The position numbers and the translations under genes were made by a program. Below, piece after piece: positions 54,211 through 63,904 of a stretch of DNA of 64,000 bases. The notes beneath the pieces are model-generated. The model was not told the origin of the DNA and did no database searches. It saw only the letters and a list, made by a program, of their open reading frames with translations. Source of the stretch: Streptomyces exfoliatus (GTDB taxonomy: Bacteria; Actinomycetota; Actinomycetes; Streptomycetales; Streptomycetaceae); contig NZ_JNZP01000015.1 in the NCBI RefSeq assembly GCF_000725545.1, positions 395,712-459,711 of the forward strand, written 5' to 3'. The number at the start of each line of letters is the position of its first letter. Within the stretch, counting starts at the first letter, position 1.

Positions 54211-55953
54211 TCACCCGTCCGCCCGAGCCGTGGCGAGCAGTTCCTCCGCGTGGGCCCTGGCCGTCTCGGAGTCCTCCTGGCCCGCGAGCATCCGGGACAG
54301 CTCCCGTACCCGCTCCTCGCCCTCCAGGACGGTGACGCCCGACCGGGTCACGGAGCCGTCGTTGGTCTTCTCGACGAGCAGCTGCCGGTCGGCGAAGGCC
54401 GCGACCTGCGGGAGGTGGGTGACGACCACGACCTGCGCGGTCCTGGCGAGCTTGGCGAGCCGGCGGCCGATCTCGACCGCGGCCTTGCCGCCGACACCGG
54501 CGTCGACCTCGTCGAAGAGGTACGTCGGCACCGGGTCGACCCCGGCGAAGACGACCTCGACGGCGAGCATCACCCGGGACAGCTCACCGCCGGACGCGCC
54601 CTTGGCGATGGGCCGGGGCGGCGCGCCCGGGTGCGGGGCGAGCAGCAGCTCGACCTCGTCGGCCCCCGACGGGCCGTACGCGACCCGGCGCCCGCCGACC
54701 TCGACGCCTTCGGCGTCCTCGGTCTGCCGGATGTCGAAGGACACGCGCGCGTGGGGCATGGCCAGCGAGGCGAGCTCCGCGGTGACCGCGTCGGCGAACC
54801 GGTCGGCGGCCTCGGTGCGGGCGTCGGTGAGCCGCTGCGCGAGCACCGAGAGGTCGTCGCGCAGCCGGTCCCGCTCGGCGGTGAGCTCCTCGACGCGGTC
54901 GTCGTCGCCTTCCAGCTCGCCGAGCCGGCCCGCGCTCTCCTCCGCCCACGCCAGGACCGTCGCGATGTCCTCGCCGTACTTGCGGGTGAGCTGGGTGAGC
55001 GCCGCGCGCCGTTCCTCGACCGCGGCGAGCCGCAGCGGGTCGGCGTCGAGGTCGTCGGCGTACCCGGCCAGCTCGGTGGCCACGTCGCCGAGCAGGATGG
55101 AGATCTCCCCCATCCGGTCGGCCAGCGCGGCGAGCGCCGCGTCGTGCGCCCGTACGCCCTCCAGGGCCCGGACCGCGCCCGCGACCAGGGTCGTGGCGTC
55201 GACGGACTCGGGGTCCTCGGGAACACCCGCGAGCGCGGCGTGCGCGAGCGCGGCGGCGGAGGCGAGGGCCTCGGCGTGCCCGAGCCGCTCCGCCTCGGCG
55301 GCGAGTTCGGCGTCCTCCCCCGCGCGCGGGGCGACGGCCTCGATCTCGCCGAGCCCGAAGCGCAGCAGATCGGCCTCCTGGGCCCGCTCCCGGGCCCGGG
55401 TGGTGATCTCGTCCAGCTCTCCCGTGACGGCGCGCAGCCGCCGGTAGGCCTCCGCGTAGGCGGCGAGGGGTACGGAGACGGCCTCGCCCGCGTACCGGTC
55501 GAGCGCGCCCCGCTGCCGGGCCGGCTTGAGCAGGCCCTGCTGGTCGGTCTGGCCGTGGACGGCGACGAGTTCGTCGGCGAGTTCGGCGAGCAGCCCGACG
55601 GGCACGGAACGCCCGCCGAGGTGGGCCCGTGAGCGTCCCTCGGCCGAGACGGTACGGCTGACGAGCAGCACGCCCTCGTCCAGCTCGGCCCCGGCCTCCT
55701 CGGCGCGTACGGCGGCGGACCCGCCCGCGGGCACCCTGATCCGCCCCTCGACGACGGCCGAGGCCGCGCCGATCCGCACCAGGGCCGGGTCGGCCCGGCC
55801 ACCGAGCAGCAGCCCGAGGCTGGTCACCACCATGGTCTTGCCCGCACCGGTCTCACCGGTCACCGCGGTGAAGCCGGGCGACAGCTCGACCACCGCGTCG
55901 TCGATGACCCCGAGCGACCGTATCCGCATCTCCTCCAGCACGCCCCAGACCAT
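54211..55953 (-). CDS. recN: DNA repair protein RecN
   Basis: 580 residues, with an alternative start GTG at 55941. It is an SMC-like ATPase: Walker A GETGAGKTMVV (about residues 34-44), a coiled-coil middle, the signature ASGGELSRVMLAVEVV, and Walker B TYLFDEVDAGVGG. RecN helps recombinational repair of double-strand breaks. The C-terminal D-loop His (VTHLPQVAAFAD) is intact. It is next to nadK and tlyA in the same direction, a conserved actinobacterial block. Confidence 0.95.
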   Translation of the reverse strand: MVWGVLEEMRIRSLGVIDDAVVELSPGFTAVTGETGAGKTMVVTSLGLLLGGRADPALVRIGAASAVVEGRIRVPAGGSAAVRAEEAGAELDEGVLLVSRTVSAEGRSRAHLGGRSVPVGLLAELADELVAVHGQTDQQGLLKPARQRGALDRYAGEAVSVPLAAYAEAYRRLRAVTGELDEITTRARERAQEADLLRFGLGEIEAVAPRAGEDAELAAEAERLGHAEALASAAALAHAALAGVPEDPESVDATTLVAGAVRALEGVRAHDAALAALADRMGEISILLGDVATELAGYADDLDADPLRLAAVEERRAALTQLTRKYGEDIATVLAWAEESAGRLGELEGDDDRVEELTAERDRLRDDLSVLAQRLTDARTEAADRFADAVTAELASLAMPHARVSFDIRQTEDAEGVEVGGRRVAYGPSGADEVELLLAPHPGAPPRPIAKGASGGELSRVMLAVEVVFAGVDPVPTYLFDEVDAGVGGKAAVEIGRRLAKLARTAQVVVVTHLPQVAAFADRQLLVEKTNDGSVTRSGVTVLEGEERVRELSRMLAGQEDSETARAHAEELLATARADG

Positions 55954-56042
55954 ACGAGGTTTCCCTGCCGCGACGCGACATCACCCCCGGGCGTAACCCT
56001 CCGGCGCGCCGATCGTTCCGGACCGGGGAGCGGGAGAGGACG

Positions 56043-56966
56043 TCAACGCGGCGCGCCCCGCCACCCCGACACCGGGAGGGCGAACTTGGCGACGAGCCGG
56101 TCGGTGAAGGAGGCGTGGTGGAGCCGGGCGAGCCGGACCGGCACGGCGCCCCGCCGCACCTCGACCCGTGCTCCCGCCGGGAGTTCCACCGTCCGCCGCC
56201 CGTCGCACCACAGCACCCCGTGCGGGGTGTGCGGCTCGACCTCGACGGCGAGCACCGACTCGGGGGTGGTGATCAGCGGCTTGGCGAAGAGGGCGTGGGC
56301 CCCGATCGGGACCATGAGCAGGGCCTCGACCTCGGGCCAGACGACCGGGCCGCCGGCCGAGAAGGCGTACGCGGTGGATCCCGTCGGTGTCGCGCAGATC
56401 ACCCCGTCGCAGCCGAAGCCGGTCACCGGGCGTCCGTCGATCGCGAGGACGACCTCCAGCATCCGCTCGGGGGACACCTTCTGCACGGCCGCCTCGTTGA
56501 GCGCCCAGTCGCGGTGCAGGACGTCGCCGTTCTCGTACACGACGACGTCGAGGGTCATCCGCTCCTCGACCTCGTACGCCTTCGTCACGACCCGGTCGAC
56601 GACCTTGTCGAGGTCGTCCCGTTCGGCCTCCGCGAGGAAGCCGACCCGGCCGAGGTTGACGCCGAGCATGGGGACGCCGGAGGCACGGGAGAACTCGGCG
56701 CCGCGCAGCAGGGTGCCGTCGCCGCCGAGGACGACGAGGAGTTCACAGCCGTCGAGCGCGTCGGAGCAGGCCTCGGGGACCTTCTCGACGGACGGCGGGA
56801 GCGGCAGGTCGGCCGCCTCCGCCTCCAGGACTCGGACGCCGATGCCGCAGCGCAGCAGCCCGAGGACGACCAGTTCGGCGCTGCGCACGGCGGCCGGCCT
56901 GCCGGTGTGCGCGAGCAGGAAGACAGTACGTGGTGCGGTCTCTGATGCTGCTGCCGTTGAGCTCAA
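56043..56966 (-). CDS. nadK: NAD kinase
   Basis: 307 residues from TTG 56966, which has GGAAGGA 5 nt upstream and overlaps the tlyA stop (TTGA). The GGDGTLLRGAEF motif (about 76-87), NLGRVGFLAEAE, NEAAVQKV and ATPTGSTAYAFSAGGP are diagnostic. It phosphorylates NAD to NADP using ATP or polyphosphate. The longer frame to 57251 is antisense within tlyA and not coding. It is co-transcribed with tlyA and followed by recN. Confidence 0.95.
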   Translation of the reverse strand: MSSTAAASETAPRTVFLLAHTGRPAAVRSAELVVLGLLRCGIGVRVLEAEAADLPLPPSVEKVPEACSDALDGCELLVVLGGDGTLLRGAEFSRASGVPMLGVNLGRVGFLAEAERDDLDKVVDRVVTKAYEVEERMTLDVVVYENGDVLHRDWALNEAAVQKVSPERMLEVVLAIDGRPVTGFGCDGVICATPTGSTAYAFSAGGPVVWPEVEALLMVPIGAHALFAKPLITTPESVLAVEVEPHTPHGVLWCDGRRTVELPAGARVEVRRGAVPVRLARLHHASFTDRLVAKFALPVSGWRGAPR

Positions 56967-57778
56967 CGAGGTCCTTCCGCCACGGCGCGGTCGACATCCG
57001 CCGGATCCAGCGCGGGCGCGCCTGCCCGCAGCCACAGAAAGTACTCGACGTTGCCCGAGGGTCCGGGCAGCGGGCTGGCGGTGACGCCCAGGACACCGAG
57101 CCCGAGTTCGGCGGCCCGCCGGGCCACGTTCTTCACGGCGTCCGCGCGGAGTTCGGTGGAACGGACGACTCCGCCCGTGCCGAGCCGCTCCTTCCCCACC
57201 TCGAACTGGGGTTTGACCATCAACACGAGGTCGGCGTCGGGAGCCGTACACGCCACCAGGGCGGGCAGAACAAGACCGAGCGGAATGAAGGAGAGGTCAC
57301 CGACGACGAGATCGACCGGGACCCCGTCGATCGCGTCGAGTGTCAACTCGCGCACGTTCGTGCGGTCCTTCACGGTGACGCGCTCGTCGCTCTGCAGCGA
57401 CCAGGCGAGCTGGCCGTAGCCGACGTCGACGGCCACGACATGGGCGGCGCCCGTACGCAGCAGCACGTCGGTGAAGCCCCCGGTGGAGGCCCCGGCGTCC
57501 AGGGCGCGCCGGCCCTCGACCTTCAGTCCCATGGGGACGAAGGCGGCGAAGGCCCCGGCGAGCTTGTGGCCACCGCGCGAGACGTAGTCGGGGTCGGAGT
57601 CGTCCTGGACCACGACGATGGCCGCGGCGGTCTCGACCTGGGTGGCGGGCTTGGTGGCGACGGTCTTGCCGACGGTCACCCGGCCCGCGGCGATCAACTG
57701 GCTGGCGTGCTCGCGCGAGCGCGCGAGCTTGCGCCGGACCAGCTCGGCGTCGAGACGGCGGCGTGCCACTCCTGCCAC
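56963..57778 (-). CDS. tlyA: TlyA-family rRNA 2'-O-methyltransferase/haemolysin-like protein
   Basis: 271 residues from GTG 57778. An N-terminal S4 RNA-binding domain (residues about 8-55, RRLDAELVRRKLARSREHAS) is followed by a FtsJ-like methyltransferase fold with the SAM loop LDAGASTGGFTDVLL near 93-107, and a VVGDLSFIPL motif. Homologues methylate 16S and 23S rRNA, conferring capreomycin susceptibility. The stop overlaps the nadK start, so the two are coupled. Confidence 0.95.
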   Translation of the reverse strand: MAGVARRRLDAELVRRKLARSREHASQLIAAGRVTVGKTVATKPATQVETAAAIVVVQDDSDPDYVSRGGHKLAGAFAAFVPMGLKVEGRRALDAGASTGGFTDVLLRTGAAHVVAVDVGYGQLAWSLQSDERVTVKDRTNVRELTLDAIDGVPVDLVVGDLSFIPLGLVLPALVACTAPDADLVLMVKPQFEVGKERLGTGGVVRSTELRADAVKNVARRAAELGLGVLGVTASPLPGPSGNVEYFLWLRAGAPALDPADVDRAVAEGPR

Positions 57779-57785
57779 GTTCGGT

Positions 57786-58052
57786 TCAGCTCCTGTTTTC
57801 GTTCGGACGAGGGGCGGGATGCGCGTCGAGCGAGGTCAGCTCCGCGCGCAGTCCACGGTGTACATCCTCGTACACCTCCAGGTGTCCGTCCGCCGGGAGG
57901 TCGTCCACCTCGGCGAGACGCGCCAGGTGGCCGTCGACGCCCGGATGCCCGGTGAGCTCCCGCGCGACCCCCAGAGGCGCGGGCGCGGAGGGCTCGTGGG
58001 CGTCCTGGGGGGCGGCGCCCGCGGGCACCGGTTCGGGCATCGCGTCGTTCAT
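57786..58052 (-). CDS. Conserved small protein upstream of tlyA
   Basis: 88 residues from ATG 58052, with GGGAG immediately upstream. A longer frame to 58298 lies antisense to the SCP2 gene and is rejected. The chain contains GVARELTGHPGVDGHLARLA and then HLEVYEDVHRGLRAEL, a helical and acidic pattern, and ends 7 bp before the tlyA start. It is divergent from the SCP2 gene. I do not recognise a function; the gene is small but its position and codon use support it. Confidence 0.65.
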   Translation of the reverse strand: MNDAMPEPVPAGAAPQDAHEPSAPAPLGVARELTGHPGVDGHLARLAEVDDLPADGHLEVYEDVHRGLRAELTSLDAHPAPRPNENRS

Positions 58053-58095
58053 GCTCCCGACGCTACCGCGTGCGCCTGGGGTACGGTCGACGGCG

Positions 58096-58443
58096 ATGGC
58101 GACGATCACGGAGTGCCGCGGCGCACTGGACAGACTCTCGGACAGCCTCGCGCGGGCGGACGGCGACGTGCGCGGGGCCGCCGCGCTCGACCGCACCCTG
58201 AGCTGCCACATCACGGACCTGGACACCACGTTCACGGGCCGCCTCGCGGACGGCCGGATCCGGGTCGACTCCACGGTGGCCGGCCCACCGCCCGCCAAGG
58301 CGCAGATCCGGCTCGCGATGACCGGGGACGACCTGCTGGCGATGGTGGGCGGCGACCTGAACTTCGCGAAGGCCTGGGCCTCGGGCCGGGTCAGGCTGGA
58401 GGCCGGCTTCCGCGACCTGCTGCGGCTGCGCTCACTTCTGTAG
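58096..58443 (+). CDS. SCP2 sterol-binding-domain protein
   Basis: 115 residues, the length of a single SCP2 domain. Strands in RLADGRIRVDS and AQIRLAMTGDDLLAMVGGDL, and the helix FAKAWASGRVRLEAGFRDLL, form the lipid-binding fold. Soluble single-domain proteins of this type bind hydrophobic ligands. The C-terminus overlaps the 3' end of the ABC ATPase gene on the other strand by 12 bp. Confidence 0.85.
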   Translation: MATITECRGALDRLSDSLARADGDVRGAAALDRTLSCHITDLDTTFTGRLADGRIRVDSTVAGPPPAKAQIRLAMTGDDLLAMVGGDLNFAKAWASGRVRLEAGFRDLLRLRSLL

Positions 58444-59280
58444 CGCGGGCTCCTGCGAGGCGGGCGCCGCGGGCTTCGGTACGCGGGCCTTGCGCCCGGC
58501 GGGCACGACCAGCGGCGTCCCCGTCTCCGGGTCGTCGATGACCTGGCAGCGCAGTCCGAAGACCCGCTCGACGAGCTCGGCGGTCACGACCTCGGACGGC
58601 GGGCCCTCCGCGACCACGGCGCCGTCCCTGACGGCGATGAGGTGGGTCGCGTACCTGGCCGCGTGGTTGAGGTCGTGCAGCACGGCGACGAGCGTCCGGC
58701 CCTGGGTCTCGTGCAGCTCGGCACAGAGGTCGAGGACGTCGATCTGGTGCTGGATGTCGAGGTACGTCGTCGGCTCGTCGAGCAGGAGCAGCGGGGTCTG
58801 CTGGGCGAGCGCCATGGCGATCCAGACGCGCTGGCGCTGACCGCCGGAGAGCTCGTCCACGTACCGCTCGGCCAGCTCGGCGACGCCGGTCGCCTCCATG
58901 GACTCCTGGGTGATCCGCTCGTCCTCGGGCGACCACTGGCGCAGCAGCCCCTGGTGCGGGTAGCGGCCGCGGGCGACGAGGTCGGCGACGGTGATCCCGT
59001 CGGGCGCCACGGAGGTCTGGGGCAGCAGTCCGAGGGTCTTCGCGACCTTCTTGGCGGGCATGCCGTGGATGGACTGCCCGTCGAGCAGGACGCGTCCCTC
59101 GCTGGGCTTGAGCATCCGGGAGAGGGCACGGAGCAGCGTGGACTTGCCGCAGGCGTTCGGCCCGACGATGACGGTGAAGGAGTTGTCGGGGATCTCGACG
59201 GACAGCTCGCGGGCGATGACCCGCTGCTCGTACGCCAGGGTCACCGATTCCGCGCTCAGCCGCTGCTGTCGACCGTCCAT
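58432..59280 (-). CDS. Iron-siderophore ABC transporter ATP-binding protein
   Basis: 282 residues of the FecE/FepC type. Walker A GPNACGKST is at about 39-47, the signature LSGGQRQRVWIAMAL, and Walker B PLLLLDEPTTYLDI near 161-174. A 45-residue extension follows. It energises uptake of ferric siderophores; the permease and binding protein are not in the window. A well-formed iron box lies at 59314-59332 immediately upstream, so its expression should be repressed by the DtxR-type regulator when iron is plentiful. Confidence 0.95.
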   Translation of the reverse strand: MDGRQQRLSAESVTLAYEQRVIARELSVEIPDNSFTVIVGPNACGKSTLLRALSRMLKPSEGRVLLDGQSIHGMPAKKVAKTLGLLPQTSVAPDGITVADLVARGRYPHQGLLRQWSPEDERITQESMEATGVAELAERYVDELSGGQRQRVWIAMALAQQTPLLLLDEPTTYLDIQHQIDVLDLCAELHETQGRTLVAVLHDLNHAARYATHLIAVRDGAVVAEGPPSEVVTAELVERVFGLRCQVIDDPETGTPLVVPAGRKARVPKPAAPASQEPALQK

Positions 59281-59313
59281 GTCCGTGCTCCCGTGCCCTC
59301 AACCCAAATGAAG

Positions 59314-59332
59314 TTAGGTTAGCCTACCCAAT
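59314..59332. promoter_or_regulatory. Iron box (DmdR/IdeR-type operator)
   Basis: TTAGGTTAGCCTACCCAAT lies 34 bp upstream of the ATPase ATG. It matches the actinobacterial iron-box dyad, TTAGGTTAGGCTCACCTAA in the usual form, with a GTTAGCCTAC core, so the DtxR-type repressor DmdR1 is expected to bind. Confidence 0.85.
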
Positions 59333-59333
59333 T

Positions 59334-60425
59334 TCACATCCCGAGCCGCGTGAGGGCCTTCTCCGCCTCCGGTACGCCCCCGCCGACATCGGCCGCCGAC
59401 CAGGCCGCCCCGCACAGTGCCCGCACCCCGTCCATCACGTCGACCGCACCGGCCGCCGGAGCCGCGAGACCCTCCGGCCCTTCGAGCACCAGCGCGCCGC
59501 CGCTCACCGACGCCCGCCAGTCCCCGCACACGAACCCGCCGTCCTCCGCCGCGACGACCTCGGGCTGCCCCGTGAGCAGCCCCCGCAGATCGGCCGCCAC
59601 ATACGTCGGCCGGTGCTCCGGCACCGCCGCGAGCAGCTGCGCCACGTCCGTCACCCCGGTCAGGACGAGCAGCGAGTCCACCCCGCCGTTGAACGCCCCC
59701 TCGATGTCGGTGTCCAACCGGTCCCCGACCACCAGCGGCCGGCGCGCGCCCGTCCGCAGCACCGTCTCCCGGTGCATCGGCGGCAGCGGCTTCCCCGCGA
59801 CCTTGGGCTCCGCACGCCCGCCCGTGGCGATCCGTACGACCTCCACGGCCGCCCCGTTCCCCGGCCCGATCCCCCGCGCCCCGGGGATCGTCAGGTCGGT
59901 GTTCGAGGCGTACCACGGCACCCCGCGCCCCACCGCGTACGCCGCCTCCGCGAACCGCCCCCACGGCATGTCCGGCCCGCCGTACCCCTGCACGACGGCC
60001 ACCGGCCCCTCCTCGGCCGACTCCACGGGCACGAGGCCCCGCTCGCGCAGCGCCACCCGCAGCCCCTCCCCGCCGACGACGAGCACCGGGGACCCGGCCG
60101 GCACGTCCTCGGCGATCAGCCGGGCCACCGCCTGCGCCGAGGTGACCACGTCGCCGGCCTCCGCGGGCACCCCGAGCTCGGTGAGGTGCGCCGCCACCTC
60201 CTCCGGCGTCCGCAACGCGTTGTTGGTGACGTACGCCAGGTGCATCCCCCCGGCCCGCGCCACACCGAGCGCGTCGACGGCGTACGGCACCGCCTCCCCG
60301 CCCGCGTACACGACACCGTCCAGATCCAGGAGCGCCGTGTCGTACGCCTCGCTCAGCGGCACCGCGCTGCCACCCGGCCGACTCGTGCCCGCATCCTGCC
60401 GTCCCTGGCCGTTCCGCACCGTCAC
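59334..60425 (-). CDS. HAD-superfamily IIA hydrolase
   Basis: 363 residues from GTG 60425, with GAGGAG upstream. It is a NagD/pNPPase-type HAD phosphatase: motif I DLDGVVYAGGEAVPYAVDAL (with the nucleophile Asp) near residue 34, a C2-type cap, and motif IV VVGDRLDTDIEGAFNGGVD. It hydrolyses a phosphomonoester such as a sugar or nucleotide phosphate. It is divergent from the DUF1015 gene and ends just before the iron-box promoter. Confidence 0.92.
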   Translation of the reverse strand: MTVRNGQGRQDAGTSRPGGSAVPLSEAYDTALLDLDGVVYAGGEAVPYAVDALGVARAGGMHLAYVTNNALRTPEEVAAHLTELGVPAEAGDVVTSAQAVARLIAEDVPAGSPVLVVGGEGLRVALRERGLVPVESAEEGPVAVVQGYGGPDMPWGRFAEAAYAVGRGVPWYASNTDLTIPGARGIGPGNGAAVEVVRIATGGRAEPKVAGKPLPPMHRETVLRTGARRPLVVGDRLDTDIEGAFNGGVDSLLVLTGVTDVAQLLAAVPEHRPTYVAADLRGLLTGQPEVVAAEDGGFVCGDWRASVSGGALVLEGPEGLAAPAAGAVDVMDGVRALCGAAWSAADVGGGVPEAEKALTRLGM

Positions 60426-60502
60426 CGCACACTCCTCGCCTCACATCAGATCCCCGCTCCCCCGATCATCGCTCATGCCCGCCGCCCACATACGATGACG
60501 AG

Positions 60503-61798
60503 ATGAACACATCAGGTCACGCGGCCGCCGACGTCCGCGACGACGCCGCAGGCCTGCGCCTGACCCCGTTCCGCGGACTCCGGTACGTCCCCGAGCGGGT
60601 CGGCAGCCTCGCCGCCGTGACGTCTCCCCCCTATGACGTCGTCGTACGACCTGACGGACTGCTCCATCTGGAATCGGCCGACCCGCACAACATCGTCCGG
60701 CTGATCCTCCCGCAGGCGATCACCGCCGGCACCCGCCACCGCAAGGCCGCCGTCACCCTCGACCGCTGGCTCGCGGACGGCGTCCTGGCGCCCGACCCGG
60801 AGCCCGCGCTCTACGTGTACGAGCAGCACGGTGACGGCATCCTCCAGCGCGGCCTCATCGGTGCCCTGCAGCTCTCCGACCCCGCGGAGGGCGTCGTCCT
60901 GCCCCACGAGGACGTCATGCCGCACGTGGTCGAGGACCGCGCCGCCCTGATGCGCACCACCGCCGCCAACCTGGAGCCCCTGCTCCTCACCTACGTGGGC
61001 GCGGACGAGGACGGCGCGAACACGGTCATCGAGGACACCGTCCGACGCGAGCCGCTGCTCTCCACCACCACGGAGGACGGCTTCCACCACCGCCTCTGGT
61101 CGGTCACGGACCCCACGGAACTCGCCACGGTCGCCGGCGCGCTCTCCCACCACCAGGCCCTCATCGCCGACGGCCACCACCGCTGGGCGACCTACCTCCG
61201 ACTCCGCGAGGAACACCCCTCGCCCGGCCCGTGGAACTACGGCCTGGTCCTCCTCATCGACACGGCCCGCTACCCCCTCCGGGTCCGCGCCATCCACCGC
61301 CTCCTCAACCGTCTGCCCGTGTCCGAGGCCCTCGCGGCCCTCGACGGCTCCTTCCGGGTACGCCGGATCGACGGCCCCCTGCCGGCGGCTCTGGAGGCCC
61401 TCACGGCCGCCACGGCGGACGGCAACGCCTTCCTGCTGGCCGGTGACGGCCACTTCCACCTCGTCGACCGGCCGGACCCCGCCCTCCTCGACCGGACGAT
61501 CCGCCCGGACCGCCCCGAGGCCTGGCGCACCCTGGACGCGACGGTCCTGCACTCCACCCTCCTGGAGCACGTCTGGCACATCCCGGACGCCCCCGAGGAC
61601 ATCAGCTACATCCACGACACGGCGGCGGCGGTCGCCCAGGCTGAACGCCGCGGCGGTACGGCGGTCCTCATGCACCCGGTGCGCGAGGAGGTCGTACGGG
61701 ACCTCGCCCGCCAGGGCGTCACGATGCCCCGCAAGTCGACGTCCTTCGGCCCGAAGCCGGCGACGGGCCTGGTCCTGAGAAGCCTCGCGCTGGACTGA
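60503..61798 (+). CDS. DUF1015 family protein
   Basis: 431 residues. It begins with LRLTPFRGLRYVPERVGSLA and continues through SPPYDV at about residue 42, the opening signature of DUF1015 proteins. A later IADGHHRWATYLRLREEHPS (about 218-237) is the other conserved block, with several His and Arg. Soluble and cytoplasmic. Family members are thought to act near serine and phosphohydroxythreonine metabolism, and some are reported as kinases; I make no firm claim. It ends at a strong hairpin. Confidence 0.9.
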   Translation: MNTSGHAAADVRDDAAGLRLTPFRGLRYVPERVGSLAAVTSPPYDVVVRPDGLLHLESADPHNIVRLILPQAITAGTRHRKAAVTLDRWLADGVLAPDPEPALYVYEQHGDGILQRGLIGALQLSDPAEGVVLPHEDVMPHVVEDRAALMRTTAANLEPLLLTYVGADEDGANTVIEDTVRREPLLSTTTEDGFHHRLWSVTDPTELATVAGALSHHQALIADGHHRWATYLRLREEHPSPGPWNYGLVLLIDTARYPLRVRAIHRLLNRLPVSEALAALDGSFRVRRIDGPLPAALEALTAATADGNAFLLAGDGHFHLVDRPDPALLDRTIRPDRPEAWRTLDATVLHSTLLEHVWHIPDAPEDISYIHDTAAAVAQAERRGGTAVLMHPVREEVVRDLARQGVTMPRKSTSFGPKPATGLVLRSLALD

Positions 61799-61815
61799 GG
61801 ACCGCGGAAAACGCG

Positions 61816-61847
61816 GAAGGGCGGCACCCCGGAGGGTGCCGCCCTTC
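61816..61847. terminator. Bidirectional hairpin terminator
   Basis: A perfect 14-bp stem, GAAGGGCGGCACCC / GGGTGCCGCCCTTC (61816-61829 with 61834-61847), 4-nt loop, between convergent DUF1015 and the repeat gene. Confidence 0.85.
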
Positions 61848-61863
61848 TCACATGTCAACCGTG

Positions 61864-63767
61864 TCAGCTCTTGTCGCCGACACTGTCGTCGCTGTCGTCC
61901 TCGTCGAGGTCGTCGTCCTCGTCCTCGTCCACCTCGACGACGTCGTCGGAGACGTCGTTCGCAAGGTCGTCCGCGAGGTCGTCCGACTCCTCCTCCGAGT
62001 CGTCGAACGCGTCGACGAACTCGACACCGTCCATCTCGGCGAGCCGGTCCGAGGCGTCCGTGGCCCCGTCCTTGTCGGCTTCCAGAGCCTTGGCGAACCA
62101 GTCGCGCGCCTCGCTCTCACGGTCGGCGGCGAGCAGCGCGTCGGCGTACGCGTACCGCAGACGGGCGGTCCACGGGTGCACGGCGCTGGAGGCGAGTTCG
62201 GGGCTCTGCAGAGTCACGATGGCCGCGTCGAGCTGCCCCATGTCCCGGCGGGCGCCGGCGGCCACGAGCCGCATCTCGACCTGACCGGCCTTGTCCAGCT
62301 TCTGCACCTCGGCCTCACCGGCCATCGCGAGGGCACGCTCGGGCCGGCCGAGCCCACGCTCGCAGTCGGCCATGACGGGCCACAGCTCGACGCCACCGCT
62401 CATCCGGCGGGCAGCACGGAACTCGGCCAGCGCCTCGGAGTACTTCTGCGTGGCGTACGCGGCGAAGCCGGCGGCCTCACGCACGGCGGCGACACGGGAC
62501 GCGAGCCGCAGGGCGACCCTGGAGTACCCGTAGGCCTGCTCCGGGTCCTCGTCGATCAGCTGAGCGACCATGACGAGGTTGCGGGCGACGTCCTCGGCCA
62601 GCCCCTTGGGCAGGCTCATGAGCTCCTGACGGACGTCCGGGTCGATCTCCTCACCGGTGACCTCCGCCGGGATCGGCAGCCGCTTGATGGGCGCGCGGTC
62701 ACCACGGTCGCGGTCGTCGCGGCGGCCGAAACCGCCCCGGTCGTCCCGGCCACGGTAGCCACCGCGGTCGCCGCCCCGGTCGTCGCGGCTGTAGCCACCG
62801 CCACGGCTGTCGCCGCCACGGTCGTCACGACGGAACCCGCCGCCACCGCGGTTGTCGTCCCGCCGGAAGGACGAGGGTCGCTCGTCCCGACGGAACCCGC
62901 CGCGGTTGTCCCCGCCACGGTCGTCACGGGGGAAGGAGGGCCGCTCGTCACGACGGAACGACGAAGGCCGCTCGTCCCGACGGTCGTCACGACGGAAGCC
63001 ACCGCGGTTGTCCCCGCCACGGTCGTCACGGGGGAAGGAGGGCCGCTCGTCACGACGGAACGACGAAGGCCGCTCGTCCCGACGGAAACCGCCACCGGCG
63101 CCACGGTTGTCGCCGCCACGGTCGTCACGACGGAACCCACCACCGCCGCCGCCACGGTTGTCGCCACCACGGTCGTCACGACGGAACCCACCGCCGGCAC
63201 CACGGTTGTCACCACCACGGTCATCACGACGGAAACCGCCACCGCCGCGGTTGTCGCCGCCACGGTCGTCACGGGGGAAGGAAGGGCGGTCGTCACGACG
63301 GAACGACGAAGGCGCCACGGTTGTCACCACCACGGTCGTCACGACGGAAGCCACCGCCGGCACCGCGGTTGTCGCCGCCACGGTCATCACGACGGAAACC
63401 GCCACCGCCGCGGTTGTCGCCGCCACGGTCGTCACGGGGGAAGGAAGGGCGGTCGTCACGACGGAACGACGAAGGCACCACGGTTGTCGTCACGACGGAA
63501 ACCGCCACCGCCACCACCGCGGTTGTCACCACCGCGATCATCGCGACGGAAGCCACCGCCGGCACCGCGGTTGTCGCCGCCACGGTCATCACGACGGAAA
63601 CCGCCGCCGCCGCGGTTGTCACCGCCACGGTCGTCACGGCGGAAACCGCCGCCACCACTGCGGTTGTCGTCACGGCGGGGGCCACGGAAGCCGCCCCGGT
63701 CGCCACCGGCACCGTCCCTGCGACGCGGTTCGCGCTCCGGACGGTCGTCGGGAGAGTTGGTGGACAT
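61864..63767 (-). CDS. RGG-like/TPR-type protein interrupted by two frameshifts
   Basis: ATG 63767 (GGAG upstream) starts MSTNSPDDRPEREPRRRDG and enters FRRDDRGGDNRGGGG-like repeats, an RGG-type nucleic-acid-binding tail. At about 63475 the frame shifts by +1, and again at about 63312. Both breaks fall in the same sequence, GGTG/GGCG-CCTTCGTCG. The second frame runs from about 63475 to 63312 and the third from about 63312 to the stop at 61864. The C-terminal 280 residues are a helical, TPR-like domain (EVTGEEIDPDVRQELMSLPK, later YATQKYSEALAEFRAARRM) ending in a long acidic tail. Errors in a repeat-rich gene are as likely as a real frame change. Confidence 0.75.
62698..63744. repeat. RGG-like coding repeat array
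   Basis: Highly similar units, mostly multiples of 21-30 bp, encode FRRDD[RE], RGGDNRGG and PSSFRRDDRPSF. Around 63312-63475 a unit of 163 bp, which is not a multiple of three, is tandemly repeated, and this is the spacing of the two frameshifts. Confidence 0.85.
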
Positions 63768-63855
63768 CGACGTGACTCCTGTCTTCGGGTACTGCAGTCA
63801 TTCTCGCGCAGCCGGCACTCTGCCGCGCATCGGAAAAGGTCAAGCAAAAAACAAA

Positions 63856-63897
63856 AGGACCCCTGGTCCCAGCGTGAACGCTGGGACCAGGGGTCCT
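63856..63897 (-). terminator. Intrinsic terminator of the rrn operon
   Basis: An 18-19 bp perfect stem (63856-63874 with 63879-63897), loop of four nucleotides, is followed on the minus strand by TTTTGTTTTTTG, a real U-run. It lies 8 bp past the 5S rRNA 3' end. Confidence 0.93.
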
Positions 63898-63904
63898 GAA
63901 GAAT

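Noticed and set aside
62616-63296. Val/Thr-rich minus-strand frame in the repeat array
   Set aside because: Alternative-frame reading of the RGG-like repeats; low-complexity composition without a start context.
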